Assembly: GCF_007859305.1 (NCBI RefSeq)
Contig: NZ_VOHE01000011.1
Coordinates: 1 to 54,821, forward strand
DNA from: Luteimonas wenzhouensis
GTDB taxonomy: Bacteria; Pseudomonadota; Gammaproteobacteria; Xanthomonadales; Xanthomonadaceae
Direction of reading: 5' to 3'
DNA length: 54,821 nucleotides
Both the position numbers and the translations under genes were made by a program. Shown in pieces: positions 47,841 through 54,821 of the stretch (its first letter is position 1; the number at the start of each line of letters is the position of its first letter). The notes under the pieces were generated by a model. It made no database searches. It saw nothing but the letters and a program-made list of their open reading frames with translations, and was not told the origin of the DNA.

Positions 47841-48419
47841 ATGCGATTGGTACTGTTGGGAGCGCCCGGCACGGGCAAGGGAACCCAGGCGGCGCGGTTG
47901 AAGGAATACCTGCGGGTACCGCACATCTCCACCGGCGACCTGCTGCGGGCCGAAGTGGCGGCGGGAAGCCCGCTGGGGCTGCAGGCGAAGGAAGTCATGG
48001 AGCGCGGGGAGCTGGTCAGCGACGACATCCTGCTGGGCATGCTGCGCGAGCGCTTCTCGCGCGAGGACACGAAGGCCGGCTTCATTCTCGATGGTTACCC
48101 GCGCAACCTTGCCCAGGCCGCGGCGCTCGACGAACTGCTGGGCAACCTCGGGCAGAAGTTCGACGCGGCGGTGCAGCTGGCGGTGGACAACGAGCAGATC
48201 ATCGAGCGCCTGGCCGGCCGGGCCAAGGCCGAAGGCCGGGCCGACGACAACCCCGAGTCGGTACGCAAGCGCCTGGAGGTGTACGACGCCCAGACCGCGC
48301 CGGTGATCGAGTTCTACCGCCAGCAGGGCCAACTGACCGTGGTCGATGGCGTGGGCACGCTGGACGAGGTGTTCGGGCGGATCATCGAGGCGATCTCCCC
48401 CGGGAAGGCGGTCGGCTGA
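47841..48419 (+). CDS. adk: Adenylate kinase (short form)
   Basis: It interconverts ATP, AMP and ADP. The 192-residue protein has the P-loop GAPGTGKGT (7-15), the AMP-binding HISTGDLLRAEV (28-39), GFILDGYPRN (about 79-88) and a short lid: the long zinc/LID insertion of E. coli Adk (214 residues) is absent, replaced by GRAKAEGRADDNPES. Xanthomonadaceae typically carry this compact form. ATG 47841 starts the family sequence MRLVLLGAPG. It is divergent from pfp; both enzymes handle adenylate and phosphate energy balance. Confidence 0.96.
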   Translation: MRLVLLGAPGTGKGTQAARLKEYLRVPHISTGDLLRAEVAAGSPLGLQAKEVMERGELVSDDILLGMLRERFSREDTKAGFILDGYPRNLAQAAALDELLGNLGQKFDAAVQLAVDNEQIIERLAGRAKAEGRADDNPESVRKRLEVYDAQTAPVIEFYRQQGQLTVVDGVGTLDEVFGRIIEAISPGKAVG

Positions 48420-48457
48420 GCCGTTCCTTCGGGCCGGGCCGCCGTGCGCACGGCCGC

Positions 48458-48937
48458 TCAGTCCCCCGGATGGCGGCTGAAGATGCGGTCGCGGCCGTCG
48501 GCCGGCACCAGGTGCACCGCGTAGGGCTGGACGATCCCGTCGGGGTGCTCCATCCCGGGCGATCCCAGTGGCATCCCCGGCACGGCCAGGCCGCGGGCAC
48601 GCGGGCGTTCGCGCAACAGCCGGGTGATGTCGCCGGCCGGCACGTGGCCTTCGATGAAGTAGCCGTCGACCCGGGCGGTGTGGCACGAGGCCAGGGCGGG
48701 CGGCACCCCGGCGGCCTGCTTGACCGCGGCCATGTCCTCGACGTCGCGGGACTCGACGGCGAAGCCGGCCGCGCGCAGGTGCTCGATCCAGACGCCGCAG
48801 CAGCCGCAGCTGGCGTGCTTGTACACGACGACCGCCGGCGAGGCGGCCGCGTCCGCCGGGCCGGCGGGGGATCCGGCGGCGGTGCAGCCGCCCAGCAGCA
48901 GGGCCAGCGCGGCCAGGGCGTGTCGGAGACGGGGCAT
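48458..48937 (-). CDS. DUF411 lipoprotein, putative metal-binding
   Basis: This 159-residue DUF411 protein has a lipoprotein signal ending LLGGC (Cys18), then VVVYKHASCGCCGVWIEHLR with Cys44, Cys46 and Cys47, plus Cys in ASCHTARVDGYFIEGHVPAGDI. The family is found in copper-resistance loci, and the CxCC cluster could bind Cu(I). No cop genes flank it here, so a copper role is inference. ATG 48937 is chosen because it gives a proper signal peptide; in-frame sequence upstream runs into the mpl promoter. Confidence 0.85.
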   Translation of the reverse strand: MPRLRHALAALALLLGGCTAAGSPAGPADAAASPAVVVYKHASCGCCGVWIEHLRAAGFAVESRDVEDMAAVKQAAGVPPALASCHTARVDGYFIEGHVPAGDITRLLRERPRARGLAVPGMPLGSPGMEHPDGIVQPYAVHLVPADGRDRIFSRHPGD

Positions 48938-49071
48938 GCGGGGAGCGTCCGGGGGCTTTGCGATGGCACGAGTCTGGCGGGCAGTCCCGGCGGGCGCCTT
49001 GATCCCCGTCAGCCGCGCGTCGCTCCGCATTGGGTAAAGTGCGCGGCTGTCATGCCGCACGCAGGTCCGCA

Positions 49072-50451
49072 TTGAAACTCCACATCCTCGGCATCGCCGG
49101 CACCTTCATGGGCGGCGTGGCCGCCCTGGCGCGCGAACTCGGCCACGAGGTCGAAGGCAGCGACCAGGCCGTGTATCCGCCGATGTCCACCCAGCTCGAG
49201 CGCCTGGGCATCGGCCTGAAGCAGGGGTACCTGCCGGACCACATCTGCGCCGACTGCGACACCGTGGTGATCGGCAACGCGCTCTCGCGCGGCAACCCGG
49301 CGGTGGAGGCGGTGCTCGACAGCGGCCGGGCCTACACCTCGGGCGCGGAATGGCTGCGCGAGCAGGTCCTGCCCGGGCGCGAGGTGCTGGCGGTGGCGGG
49401 CACCCACGGCAAGACCACCACCTCGACCCTGCTGGCCTTCCTGCTGCAGGCCGCGGGACGCGAGCCGGGCTTCCTGATCGGTGGCGTGGCCGAGGACTTC
49501 GGCGTGTCCGCGCGCCTGGGCGCGGCGGGGGACGGCGCCGGGCGCCCGCTGTTCGTGGTCGAGGCGGACGAATACGACACCGCGTTCTTCGACAAGCGCA
49601 GCAAGTTCGTGCACTACCGGCCGCGGATCGCGATCCTGAACAACCTCGAGTACGACCATGCCGACATCTTCCCCGACGTGGCCGCGATCCAGCGCCAGTT
49701 CCACCATCTGGTGCGGACCGTGCCAGGCAGCGGGCGGCTGGTGGTGAACGGCCACGACGCGCGCCTGCGCGAAGTGCTGGAGATGGGCTGCTGGACCCCG
49801 GTGGAGCGGTTCGGCTTCGACGCCGGCTTCGAGTGGCAGGCGCGCCGGGTCCAGGCGGACGGCAGCGCGTTCGAGGTCCGGCACCGCGGTCGCGCGCTGG
49901 GCACCGTGGAGTGGGCGCTGCTGGGCGACCACAACGTGCTCAACGGCCTGGCCGCGATCGCCGCCTGCGCGGCGGCGGGCGTGGACGTCGCCCCGGTGCT
50001 GCCCGCGTTGGCGCGGTTTCGCGGCGTGAAGCGGCGCATGGAGCTGCTCGGGCAGGCGCGCGGGATCACCGTGTACGACGATTTCGCCCACCACCCGACC
50101 GCGATCGCCACCACCCTGGCCGGCTTGCGGGCCAAGGTGGGCGCGGCGCGGATCGTGGTGGCGATGGAGCCGCGCAGCAATTCCATGCGCCTGGGCGCGC
50201 ACGCCGACGCGCTGGCGCCGTCGCTGGACGATGCCGACGCCGTGGTGTTCCTGGCCCGTCCGGAACTCCCCTGGGACGCGCAGAAGGTGGTGTCGCGGGT
50301 GCGCGGCCGGGCGCGCGCCGTCGCCGACGCCGATGCGCTGCTCGCGGTGCTGCGCGAGACCGCCGGCGAAGGCGACCATGTGGTGTTCATGTCCAACGGC
50401 GGCTTCGACGGCGCGCCGCACCGCTTCCTGGGACTGCTGCAGGGGGACTGA
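49072..50451 (+). CDS. mpl: UDP-N-acetylmuramate:tripeptide ligase (Mpl)
   Basis: It recycles murein tripeptide onto UDP-MurNAc in the cytoplasm. Mur-ligase domains are in order: HILGIAGTFMGGVAALARELGHEV at the start, ATP loop AGTHGKTTT (109-117), EADEYDTAFFDKRSKFVHYRPRIAILNNLEYDHAD and DDFAHHPTAIATTL. TTG at 49072 is taken as the start because it aligns with E. coli Mpl (457 residues; here 459) and has AGG seven bases upstream; the frame is open to 49030. TAAAGT at 49034-49039 is a -10 candidate. Confidence 0.95.
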   Translation: MKLHILGIAGTFMGGVAALARELGHEVEGSDQAVYPPMSTQLERLGIGLKQGYLPDHICADCDTVVIGNALSRGNPAVEAVLDSGRAYTSGAEWLREQVLPGREVLAVAGTHGKTTTSTLLAFLLQAAGREPGFLIGGVAEDFGVSARLGAAGDGAGRPLFVVEADEYDTAFFDKRSKFVHYRPRIAILNNLEYDHADIFPDVAAIQRQFHHLVRTVPGSGRLVVNGHDARLREVLEMGCWTPVERFGFDAGFEWQARRVQADGSAFEVRHRGRALGTVEWALLGDHNVLNGLAAIAACAAAGVDVAPVLPALARFRGVKRRMELLGQARGITVYDDFAHHPTAIATTLAGLRAKVGAARIVVAMEPRSNSMRLGAHADALAPSLDDADAVVFLARPELPWDAQKVVSRVRGRARAVADADALLAVLRETAGEGDHVVFMSNGGFDGAPHRFLGLLQGD

Positions 50452-50530
50452 CCGCGCACGCAGGCCGCGGCACGGAAACGGGCGAGCCGGGAATGGGCGA
50501 GAATCGGCCCGAGGCCCCCGGATCCGAGCC

Positions 50531-51103
50531 ATGCCCGAGACCCTGCCGCTGTTTCCCCTGCACGCCGTGCTGGTCCCGGGCGGTGCGCTGGACCTGCGTG
50601 TGTTCGAACCGCGCTACCTCGACCTGGTGCGCGAATGCGGCCGCACCGGTCGCGGGTTCGGGGTGTGCCTGATCGCGCAGGGCCGCGAGGCCGGGGCCCC
50701 GGCGATGCCGGTCGACTGCGGGACCGAGGCGGTGATCGAGGACTTCGGCGGCGGCCCGGACGGACTGCTGCAGCTGCGGCTGCGCGGCCAGCGGCGGTTC
50801 GGCGTGCTTTCCACCCGCGTGCGCGACAACGGACTGGTGGAGGCGCAGGTGGCGTGGCGCGCCCCCGACCCGGCCGACCGGCTGCGCCCGGAACACGCCC
50901 TGCTCGGCGAAGTGCTGCGCAGGATCCTCGAGCAGGTGGGCGACGGTGGCACGCGGGCGCCCGAAGAGCGCTTCGACGAGGCGGCCTGGGTCGGATGGCG
51001 GCTGGCCGAACTGCTGCCGCTGCAGCCACGGCAGCGCCAGCGCCTGCTGGAGGAGGACGATCCGGCGCGGCGCCTGGACGAACTGCTACGGCTGCTGTCC
51101 TGA
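50531..51103 (+). CDS. LON N-terminal substrate-binding domain protein
   Basis: This 190-residue stand-alone LON-N domain protein carries LPLFPLHAVLVPGGALDLRVFEPRYLDLV at the start, then GFGVCLIAQGREAG and later LLPLQPRQRQRLLEEDDPARRLDELLRLL. There are no ATPase or protease domains. The family occurs widely and its role is unclear; some members resemble cereblon-type or peptidase-adaptor folds. It lies 79 bp after mpl. Its end overlaps the convergent DedA/PAP2 gene by 18 bp. Confidence 0.9.
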   Translation: MPETLPLFPLHAVLVPGGALDLRVFEPRYLDLVRECGRTGRGFGVCLIAQGREAGAPAMPVDCGTEAVIEDFGGGPDGLLQLRLRGQRRFGVLSTRVRDNGLVEAQVAWRAPDPADRLRPEHALLGEVLRRILEQVGDGGTRAPEERFDEAAWVGWRLAELLPLQPRQRQRLLEEDDPARRLDELLRLLS

Positions 51104-53095
51104 TCCGCCCTGGCCGGTGCGCAGCCGCAGCACCGGCACCTCGCCCTGCGGGTGCGGGGCCTCGCGGACGTCCAGTCCCGACAGCGCCTGGCGCAGCGCC
51201 AGGTAGGCCGCGTCGTCGTCCACCGCCGGCAGCCAGATCCCGAACAGGCCCGACAGCGGGCGCTGGTATTCGAGCGTCTGGGTGACGCCGATCCACAGCG
51301 CGGTGCCGTCGGCCAGCCGCGCCGGGGCCCGCCACAGGCGCAGGGCCAGCAGGCGGCCCTCGCCGGCCGGCCGCCGCAGCAGCATCGCCTCGGCCTCGGT
51401 GCCGAGCGTCGCCGGCAGCACCGGCTGCTGCCCTGGCGAGAGGTCGTCGTCGAGCAGGCCCAGGGTGGCGGTCCAGTCCGCCTGCGGCTGGACCTCCCAG
51501 CCCTGCGCCAGGAGGTGGTCGCGCAGCGGCTCCAGCGGCCCGGCGACCTGCAGTTCCAGGCTCCAGCGCCGGCTGGCGTCGCGCTCGCGCCGCTGCGCCG
51601 GCAGCCGTGCCCAGTCGCGTTCCCACCACGCGGCGGCGTCGAGCACCAGGGCCGGCAGCGGCGCGTGGAAGCGTTCGAGCAGCGGGTCGACCGCGCGCGG
51701 CGCATGCCACAGCGCGGCCGCGGCGAAGCTCAGGTAGAACACCGCCGCCAGCGGCCGCATCCAGAACGAGCGTTCCACCCGCCGCCGGTAGGCGATGCCC
51801 AGGCCGAGCAGCCACACGATCCCCAGCAGCATTCCGCCGACCACGTCGCTGAGCCAGTGCGCGCCCAGGTACAGGCGGGCGAACCCGAGCAGCGCCGCGA
51901 CCAGGCCCGAGACCATGTACGGCCACACCCGGGTGCGGCCGGGCAGCTCGCGTGCGATCAGCACCGCGAAGAAGCCGAAGGTGATCGTGGTCATCGTCAC
52001 CGACACCGAGGGGAAGCCGAAGCCGCTGGGCGCGGTCGGCGGCAGCGGCATCTCCACCAGGTGCGACAGCCCCGCGGTCAGCACCAGGCCGAACGCCAGC
52101 GCGGTCATCCAGTGCGCGGCCGCGCTCCAGCGCCGGCGCCACAGCAGCCAGGCCAGCGCCAGTCCGGCGGCCGGCAACAGCACCTCCCAGTCGCCGATCG
52201 AGGCCAGGCCGGCCATCAGCCGGTCGGCCAGCGGGTTGCGCAGTTCGTACATCAGCCCGAACACCGTCAGGTCCAGGGCCAGCGGCTCGTCGCGCATCCA
52301 CACCGTCACCAGCAGCGCGAACCAGGCCCAGCCGATCGCCAGCAGGCAGGCGGCCAGGATCGCGAGCGAAGCCGACTCCGGGCGCTTGGGGTCGATCAGG
52401 GCCGCGGCGTAGCGGCCCATGCGCGGATGGGCCCGGGTCCAGGCCAGTGCCCGCGCCAGCAGCTGGTTGGCGTGGCGGTCGAACCAGCGGTAGGTGTAGA
52501 GCACGCCCGCCCAGGCCAGGCCCAGCACCAGCGCCAGCACCCCGAGCACCATCACCAGCCGGTCGGCGACCGCCGCCACGGCGTCGTAGGAGGCGCCGAA
52601 GATCCAGCCGGGGGCAAGGAACAGGCCGGCCCACAGGTAGCAGGCCAGCAGGCTCATCGGCACGTAGCGCCGCAGAGGCATCCGCAGCATGCCGGCGATG
52701 GCGGGCACGAAGGCGCGGATCGCGCCCACGAAGCGCGCGATCAGGATGCCCTTGGCCCCGTGCCGCCGGAATACCTGCTCGCCGCGGTCGAGCAGCTGCG
52801 GATAGCGCCGGAACGGCCAGTGGTCGCGCAGCTGCGGCCCCCAGCGGTGGCCGACCCAGTAGCCGATGCCGTCGCCCAGGAACGCGCCGATGGCCGCGCA
52901 GGTGATCGCGTAGGTGCCGTCGATGTGGCCCAGGCCGATCAGCGCGCCGATCCCGAACAGCAGCGGCAGCGCCGGCACCAGGATGCCGAGCACGACGACC
53001 GAATCGCAGAACGCGATCAGGAAGATGAGGCCGCCGGCCGCGATCGGGTGCGCGCTGATCCAGGCGAGCGTGGCGTCGAACCAGCCGGAGTCCAT
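51086..53095 (-). CDS. Three-part membrane protein: DedA domain, PAP2 phosphatase domain, LssY-like C-terminus
   Basis: This 669-residue fusion has a DedA/VTT domain at about 15-165 (GDGIGYWVGHRWG, RFVGAIRAFVPAIAGM), which in relatives flips or scrambles lipids such as undecaprenyl phosphate. A PAP2 membrane phosphatase domain follows at about 245-440, and an LssY-C-like soluble domain at about 485-660. PAP2 motif 3 is intact (Arg407, His413, Asp417), but motif 2 reads FPSVSVTM where FPSGH is expected, so its His is missing, and motif 1 KX6RP is not recognisable. Phosphatase activity is therefore doubtful. CATAAT lies six bases before the ATG. Confidence 0.9.
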   Translation of the reverse strand: MDSGWFDATLAWISAHPIAAGGLIFLIAFCDSVVVLGILVPALPLLFGIGALIGLGHIDGTYAITCAAIGAFLGDGIGYWVGHRWGPQLRDHWPFRRYPQLLDRGEQVFRRHGAKGILIARFVGAIRAFVPAIAGMLRMPLRRYVPMSLLACYLWAGLFLAPGWIFGASYDAVAAVADRLVMVLGVLALVLGLAWAGVLYTYRWFDRHANQLLARALAWTRAHPRMGRYAAALIDPKRPESASLAILAACLLAIGWAWFALLVTVWMRDEPLALDLTVFGLMYELRNPLADRLMAGLASIGDWEVLLPAAGLALAWLLWRRRWSAAAHWMTALAFGLVLTAGLSHLVEMPLPPTAPSGFGFPSVSVTMTTITFGFFAVLIARELPGRTRVWPYMVSGLVAALLGFARLYLGAHWLSDVVGGMLLGIVWLLGLGIAYRRRVERSFWMRPLAAVFYLSFAAAALWHAPRAVDPLLERFHAPLPALVLDAAAWWERDWARLPAQRRERDASRRWSLELQVAGPLEPLRDHLLAQGWEVQPQADWTATLGLLDDDLSPGQQPVLPATLGTEAEAMLLRRPAGEGRLLALRLWRAPARLADGTALWIGVTQTLEYQRPLSGLFGIWLPAVDDDAAYLALRQALSGLDVREAPHPQGEVPVLRLRTGQGGSGQQP

Positions 53096-53107
53096 CGGCG
53101 GATTATG
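53096..53107 (-). promoter_or_regulatory. dedA/PAP2 -10 box, predicted leaderless start
   Basis: On the minus strand CATAAT (53107-53102), six bases, then the ATG at 53095. It shares the 47-bp divergent gap with the kinase gene box at 53131-53136. Confidence 0.45.
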
Positions 53108-53130
53108 ACAGCCGCGCCGTGGCCCTCGCC

Positions 53131-53142
53131 TACACTGTCGCC
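53131..53142 (+). promoter_or_regulatory. RIO-like kinase gene -10 box, predicted leaderless start
   Basis: TACACT (53131-53136), GTCGCC, then ATG at 53143, with no Shine-Dalgarno. The spacing and downstream six bases are the same as for waaA. Confidence 0.5.
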
Positions 53143-53805
53143 ATGCAACGCGACGCCGCCACCGAGCTCCGCGCCCTCAAGGCCGACAGCTTCGGCCGCA
53201 TCTCCCTGATGCAGGGGCCGGAGGACACCTTCGTGCGCCGCGACCTGGCCCACGTGCCCTGGTGGCTGCGGTTGCCGGCCTGGTGGCTGGCCCGGCGCGA
53301 GGCGCTGGCGCTGGAGCGCATCCGCGGCATGGCCGACGTGCCGCAGCTGCTGGGCTGGGACGGGCGGCGGCTCGACCGCAGCTTCATGGCGGGCGCGGCG
53401 ATGTACCAGCGCCCGCCGCGCGGCGACGTGGCCTGGTTCCATGCCGCCCGGCGGCTGCTGCTGGAACTGCACCGGCGCGGCGTGGCCCACAACGACCTGG
53501 CCAAGGAGGCGAACTGGCTCGTGCTCGAGGACGGGCGCCCGGCGCTGATCGACTTCCAGCTCGCCAGCCGCGGCGATCCGCGCTCGCGCTGGATGCGGCT
53601 GCTGTTCCGCGAAGACCTGCGCCACCTGCTCAAGCACAAACGGATGTACTGCCGCGAGGCGCTCACCCCCGTGGAGAAGCGCATGTTGCGGCGCAATTCC
53701 TGGGTGCGCGACCTGTGGTTCCGCACCGGCAAGCCGGTCTACCGCTTCGTCACCCGGCGGATCCTGAAATGGGAAGACAATGAGGGCCAGGGGCCCAAGC
53801 CCTGA
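53143..53805 (+). CDS. RIO-like/small kinase-fold protein
   Basis: This 220-residue minimal kinase-fold protein has catalytic loop HNDLAKEANWLV (116-127, Asp118 and Asn124) and metal Asp137 in IDFQLA in place of DFG, as in RIO and lipopolysaccharide-kinase (WaaP/InaA) families. A glycine-rich loop is not evident. The C-terminal third is very basic (LKHKRMYCREALTPVEKRMLRRN). The closest annotated type is the RIO1-like bacterial phosphotransferase, and its substrate is unknown. An SDR gene follows 27 bp later. Confidence 0.82.
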   Translation: MQRDAATELRALKADSFGRISLMQGPEDTFVRRDLAHVPWWLRLPAWWLARREALALERIRGMADVPQLLGWDGRRLDRSFMAGAAMYQRPPRGDVAWFHAARRLLLELHRRGVAHNDLAKEANWLVLEDGRPALIDFQLASRGDPRSRWMRLLFREDLRHLLKHKRMYCREALTPVEKRMLRRNSWVRDLWFRTGKPVYRFVTRRILKWEDNEGQGPKP

Positions 53806-53832
53806 GGCCGCCCGCATCCAGGTGGAGCATCC

Positions 53833-54651
53833 ATGAGCACGCTCTCCGGCAAGACCCTGTTCATCACCGGCGCCTCGCGCGGCATCGGCCTGGCGATCGC
53901 GCTGCGCGCCGCGCGCGACGGCGCCAACGTCGCCATCGCCGCCAAGTCCGCGGTGCCCAACCCCAAGCTGCCCGGCACCATCCACACCGCGGCCGAGGCG
54001 GTGGAGGCCGCGGGCGGACGCGCGCTGGCGCTGCGGTGCGACATCCGGGAGGAGGAACAGGTCCGGGCCGCGGTGGCGAAGACGGTCGAAACCTTCGGCG
54101 GCATCGACATCCTGGTCAACAACGCCAGCGCGATCTGGCTGCGTGGCACCCTCGACACGCCGATCAGGCGCTTCGACCTGATGCAGCAGGTCAACGCCCG
54201 CGGCACCTTCCTGTGCGCCCAGGCCTGCCTGCCGCACCTGCTGCAGGCGCCCAACCCGCACATCCTCACCCTCGCGCCGCCGCCCTCGCTGGATCCGAAA
54301 TGGTGGGCGCCGCACACCGGCTACACCCTGGCCAAGATGGGCATGAGCTTCGTCACCCTCGGCCTCGCCGCCGAGTTCGCCGACCGCGGCATCGCGATCA
54401 ACGCGCTGTGGCCGCGCACGCTCATCGCCACCGACGCGCTGAACATGATCCCGGGCGTGAGCCCCGACAACGGCCGCCGGCCGGAGATCGTGGCCGACGC
54501 CGCGCATGCGGTGCTGGTGCGCCCGGCAGCCGGCTTCACCGGCCGCTTCCTGGTCGACGACGAGGTTCTGGCCGAGGCCGGGATCACCGACCTGTCGCGC
54601 TACGCGGTCGATCCCGCCGGGCCGCTGCTGCCCGACCTGTTCCTGGACTGA
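53833..54651 (+). CDS. Short-chain dehydrogenase/reductase (HSDL2-like)
   Basis: This 272-residue SDR has NAD(P) motif TGASRGIG (12-19), NNAS (96-99) and the active-site Tyr164-x3-Lys168 (YTLAK). It has the long loop AKSAVPNPKLPGTIHTAAEAVEAAGG and LDPKWWAPHTGYTLAKMGMS characteristic of HSDL2-type SDRs, which in eukaryotes act on lipids. The serine seen in HSDL2 at ISPP is Ala148 here (LAPPP), with Ser152 nearby. GGTGGAG precedes ATG 53833. Likely cotranscribed with the kinase gene; substrate unknown. Confidence 0.9.
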   Translation: MSTLSGKTLFITGASRGIGLAIALRAARDGANVAIAAKSAVPNPKLPGTIHTAAEAVEAAGGRALALRCDIREEEQVRAAVAKTVETFGGIDILVNNASAIWLRGTLDTPIRRFDLMQQVNARGTFLCAQACLPHLLQAPNPHILTLAPPPSLDPKWWAPHTGYTLAKMGMSFVTLGLAAEFADRGIAINALWPRTLIATDALNMIPGVSPDNGRRPEIVADAAHAVLVRPAAGFTGRFLVDDEVLAEAGITDLSRYAVDPAGPLLPDLFLD

Positions 54652-54714
54652 GGCGACGCTGCGTTGCGCGCGCCGGCCGCCGCGACGCCGCGCGCGCTCC
54701 TTGTACGTTACTGG

Positions 54715-54735
54715 TGTCCGGCATTTGGCCGGACA
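54715..54735. repeat. Hairpin after the SDR gene
   Basis: TGTCCGGC (54715-54722) pairs perfectly with GCCGGACA (54728-54735) across a 5-base loop, 64 bp after the SDR stop. No U tract follows, so terminator function is uncertain. The rest of 54652-54821 shows no gene I can support; the last 30 bases include GTAGAGCGGCT, which may start another family repeat cut by the window edge. Confidence 0.4.
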
Positions 54736-54821
54736 GGATCGGTTTCCGGGGAAGCCGTTTGCTCCTTGGGGCAGCATTGACTGACCCCGTTTGTAGAGCG
54801 GCTCCCCGCCCCATTCGCGAG

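Noticed and set aside
53143..53805. WaaP-type LPS heptose kinase
   Set aside because: Only the generic catalytic loop is shared; length and C-terminus differ, and it is distant from the LPS genes, so a specific WaaP call is not supported.

Overview
The window is a GC-rich (roughly 70%), densely packed chromosomal segment of a gammaproteobacterium. Gene content and order point to the Xanthomonadaceae/Lysobacteraceae, possibly a Luteimonas- or Lysobacter-like organism. The signs are an ilvC-ilvG-ilvM-ilvE-ilvA-leuA-leuB run with leuCD nearby, a short adenylate kinase next to a pyrophosphate-type phosphofructokinase, an opgG-opgH pair, and the family-typical interspersed repeat with core GTCGCGGCTGAAGCCGCTCC. 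I see no tRNA, rRNA, CRISPR array or prophage. The only mobile-element trace is the last 34 codons of an IS110-like transposase at the left edge.

Layout. 1-6 kb: IS110 tail, oligopeptidase A, then osmoregulated periplasmic glucan genes opgG-opgH, followed by a repeat-bearing spacer. 6-13.3 kb: lipoprotein acid phosphatase and Rep helicase (minus), thymidine kinase (plus), then a membrane Ser/Thr kinase and its ECF sigma factor (minus). 13.3-19.5 kb: mutM and an ABC ATPase, fatty-acid desaturase and an EF-hand protein, an ELM1-family protein, a RutE-like nitroreductase, a YceI lipoprotein and a CHCC zinc-finger protein. 19.5-24.3 kb: envelope glycolipid block (GT4 glycosyltransferase, O-antigen ligase, LpxL-type acyltransferase, WaaA). 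24.3-31.5 kb: tripartite efflux block (TolC, PCMT-like protein, TetR regulator, RND adaptor and pump). 31.7-46.3 kb: branched-chain amino acid block, in which a LysR regulator faces leuCD (plus), the minus-strand run ilvC-G-M-E-A-leuA-leuB-gdhA makes Val/Ile/Leu precursors and supplies glutamate, and ilvD diverges from the ilvC leader. 46.4-54.6 kb: pfp, adk, a DUF411 lipoprotein, mpl, a LON-domain protein, a DedA/PAP2 fusion, a RIO-like kinase and an SDR.

The most informative non-coding signal is upstream of ilvC. A 37-codon leader peptide there carries a block of Ile/Leu/Val codons and is followed by mutually exclusive antiterminator and terminator hairpins, a textbook attenuator. A second recurring signal is a -10-like hexamer TANNNT (CATAAT in one case) placed exactly six bases before an ATG at seven genes, which predicts leaderless transcripts. 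I find no wholly new multi-gene system. The window is mostly housekeeping, with several residue-level and regulatory oddities listed as findings.
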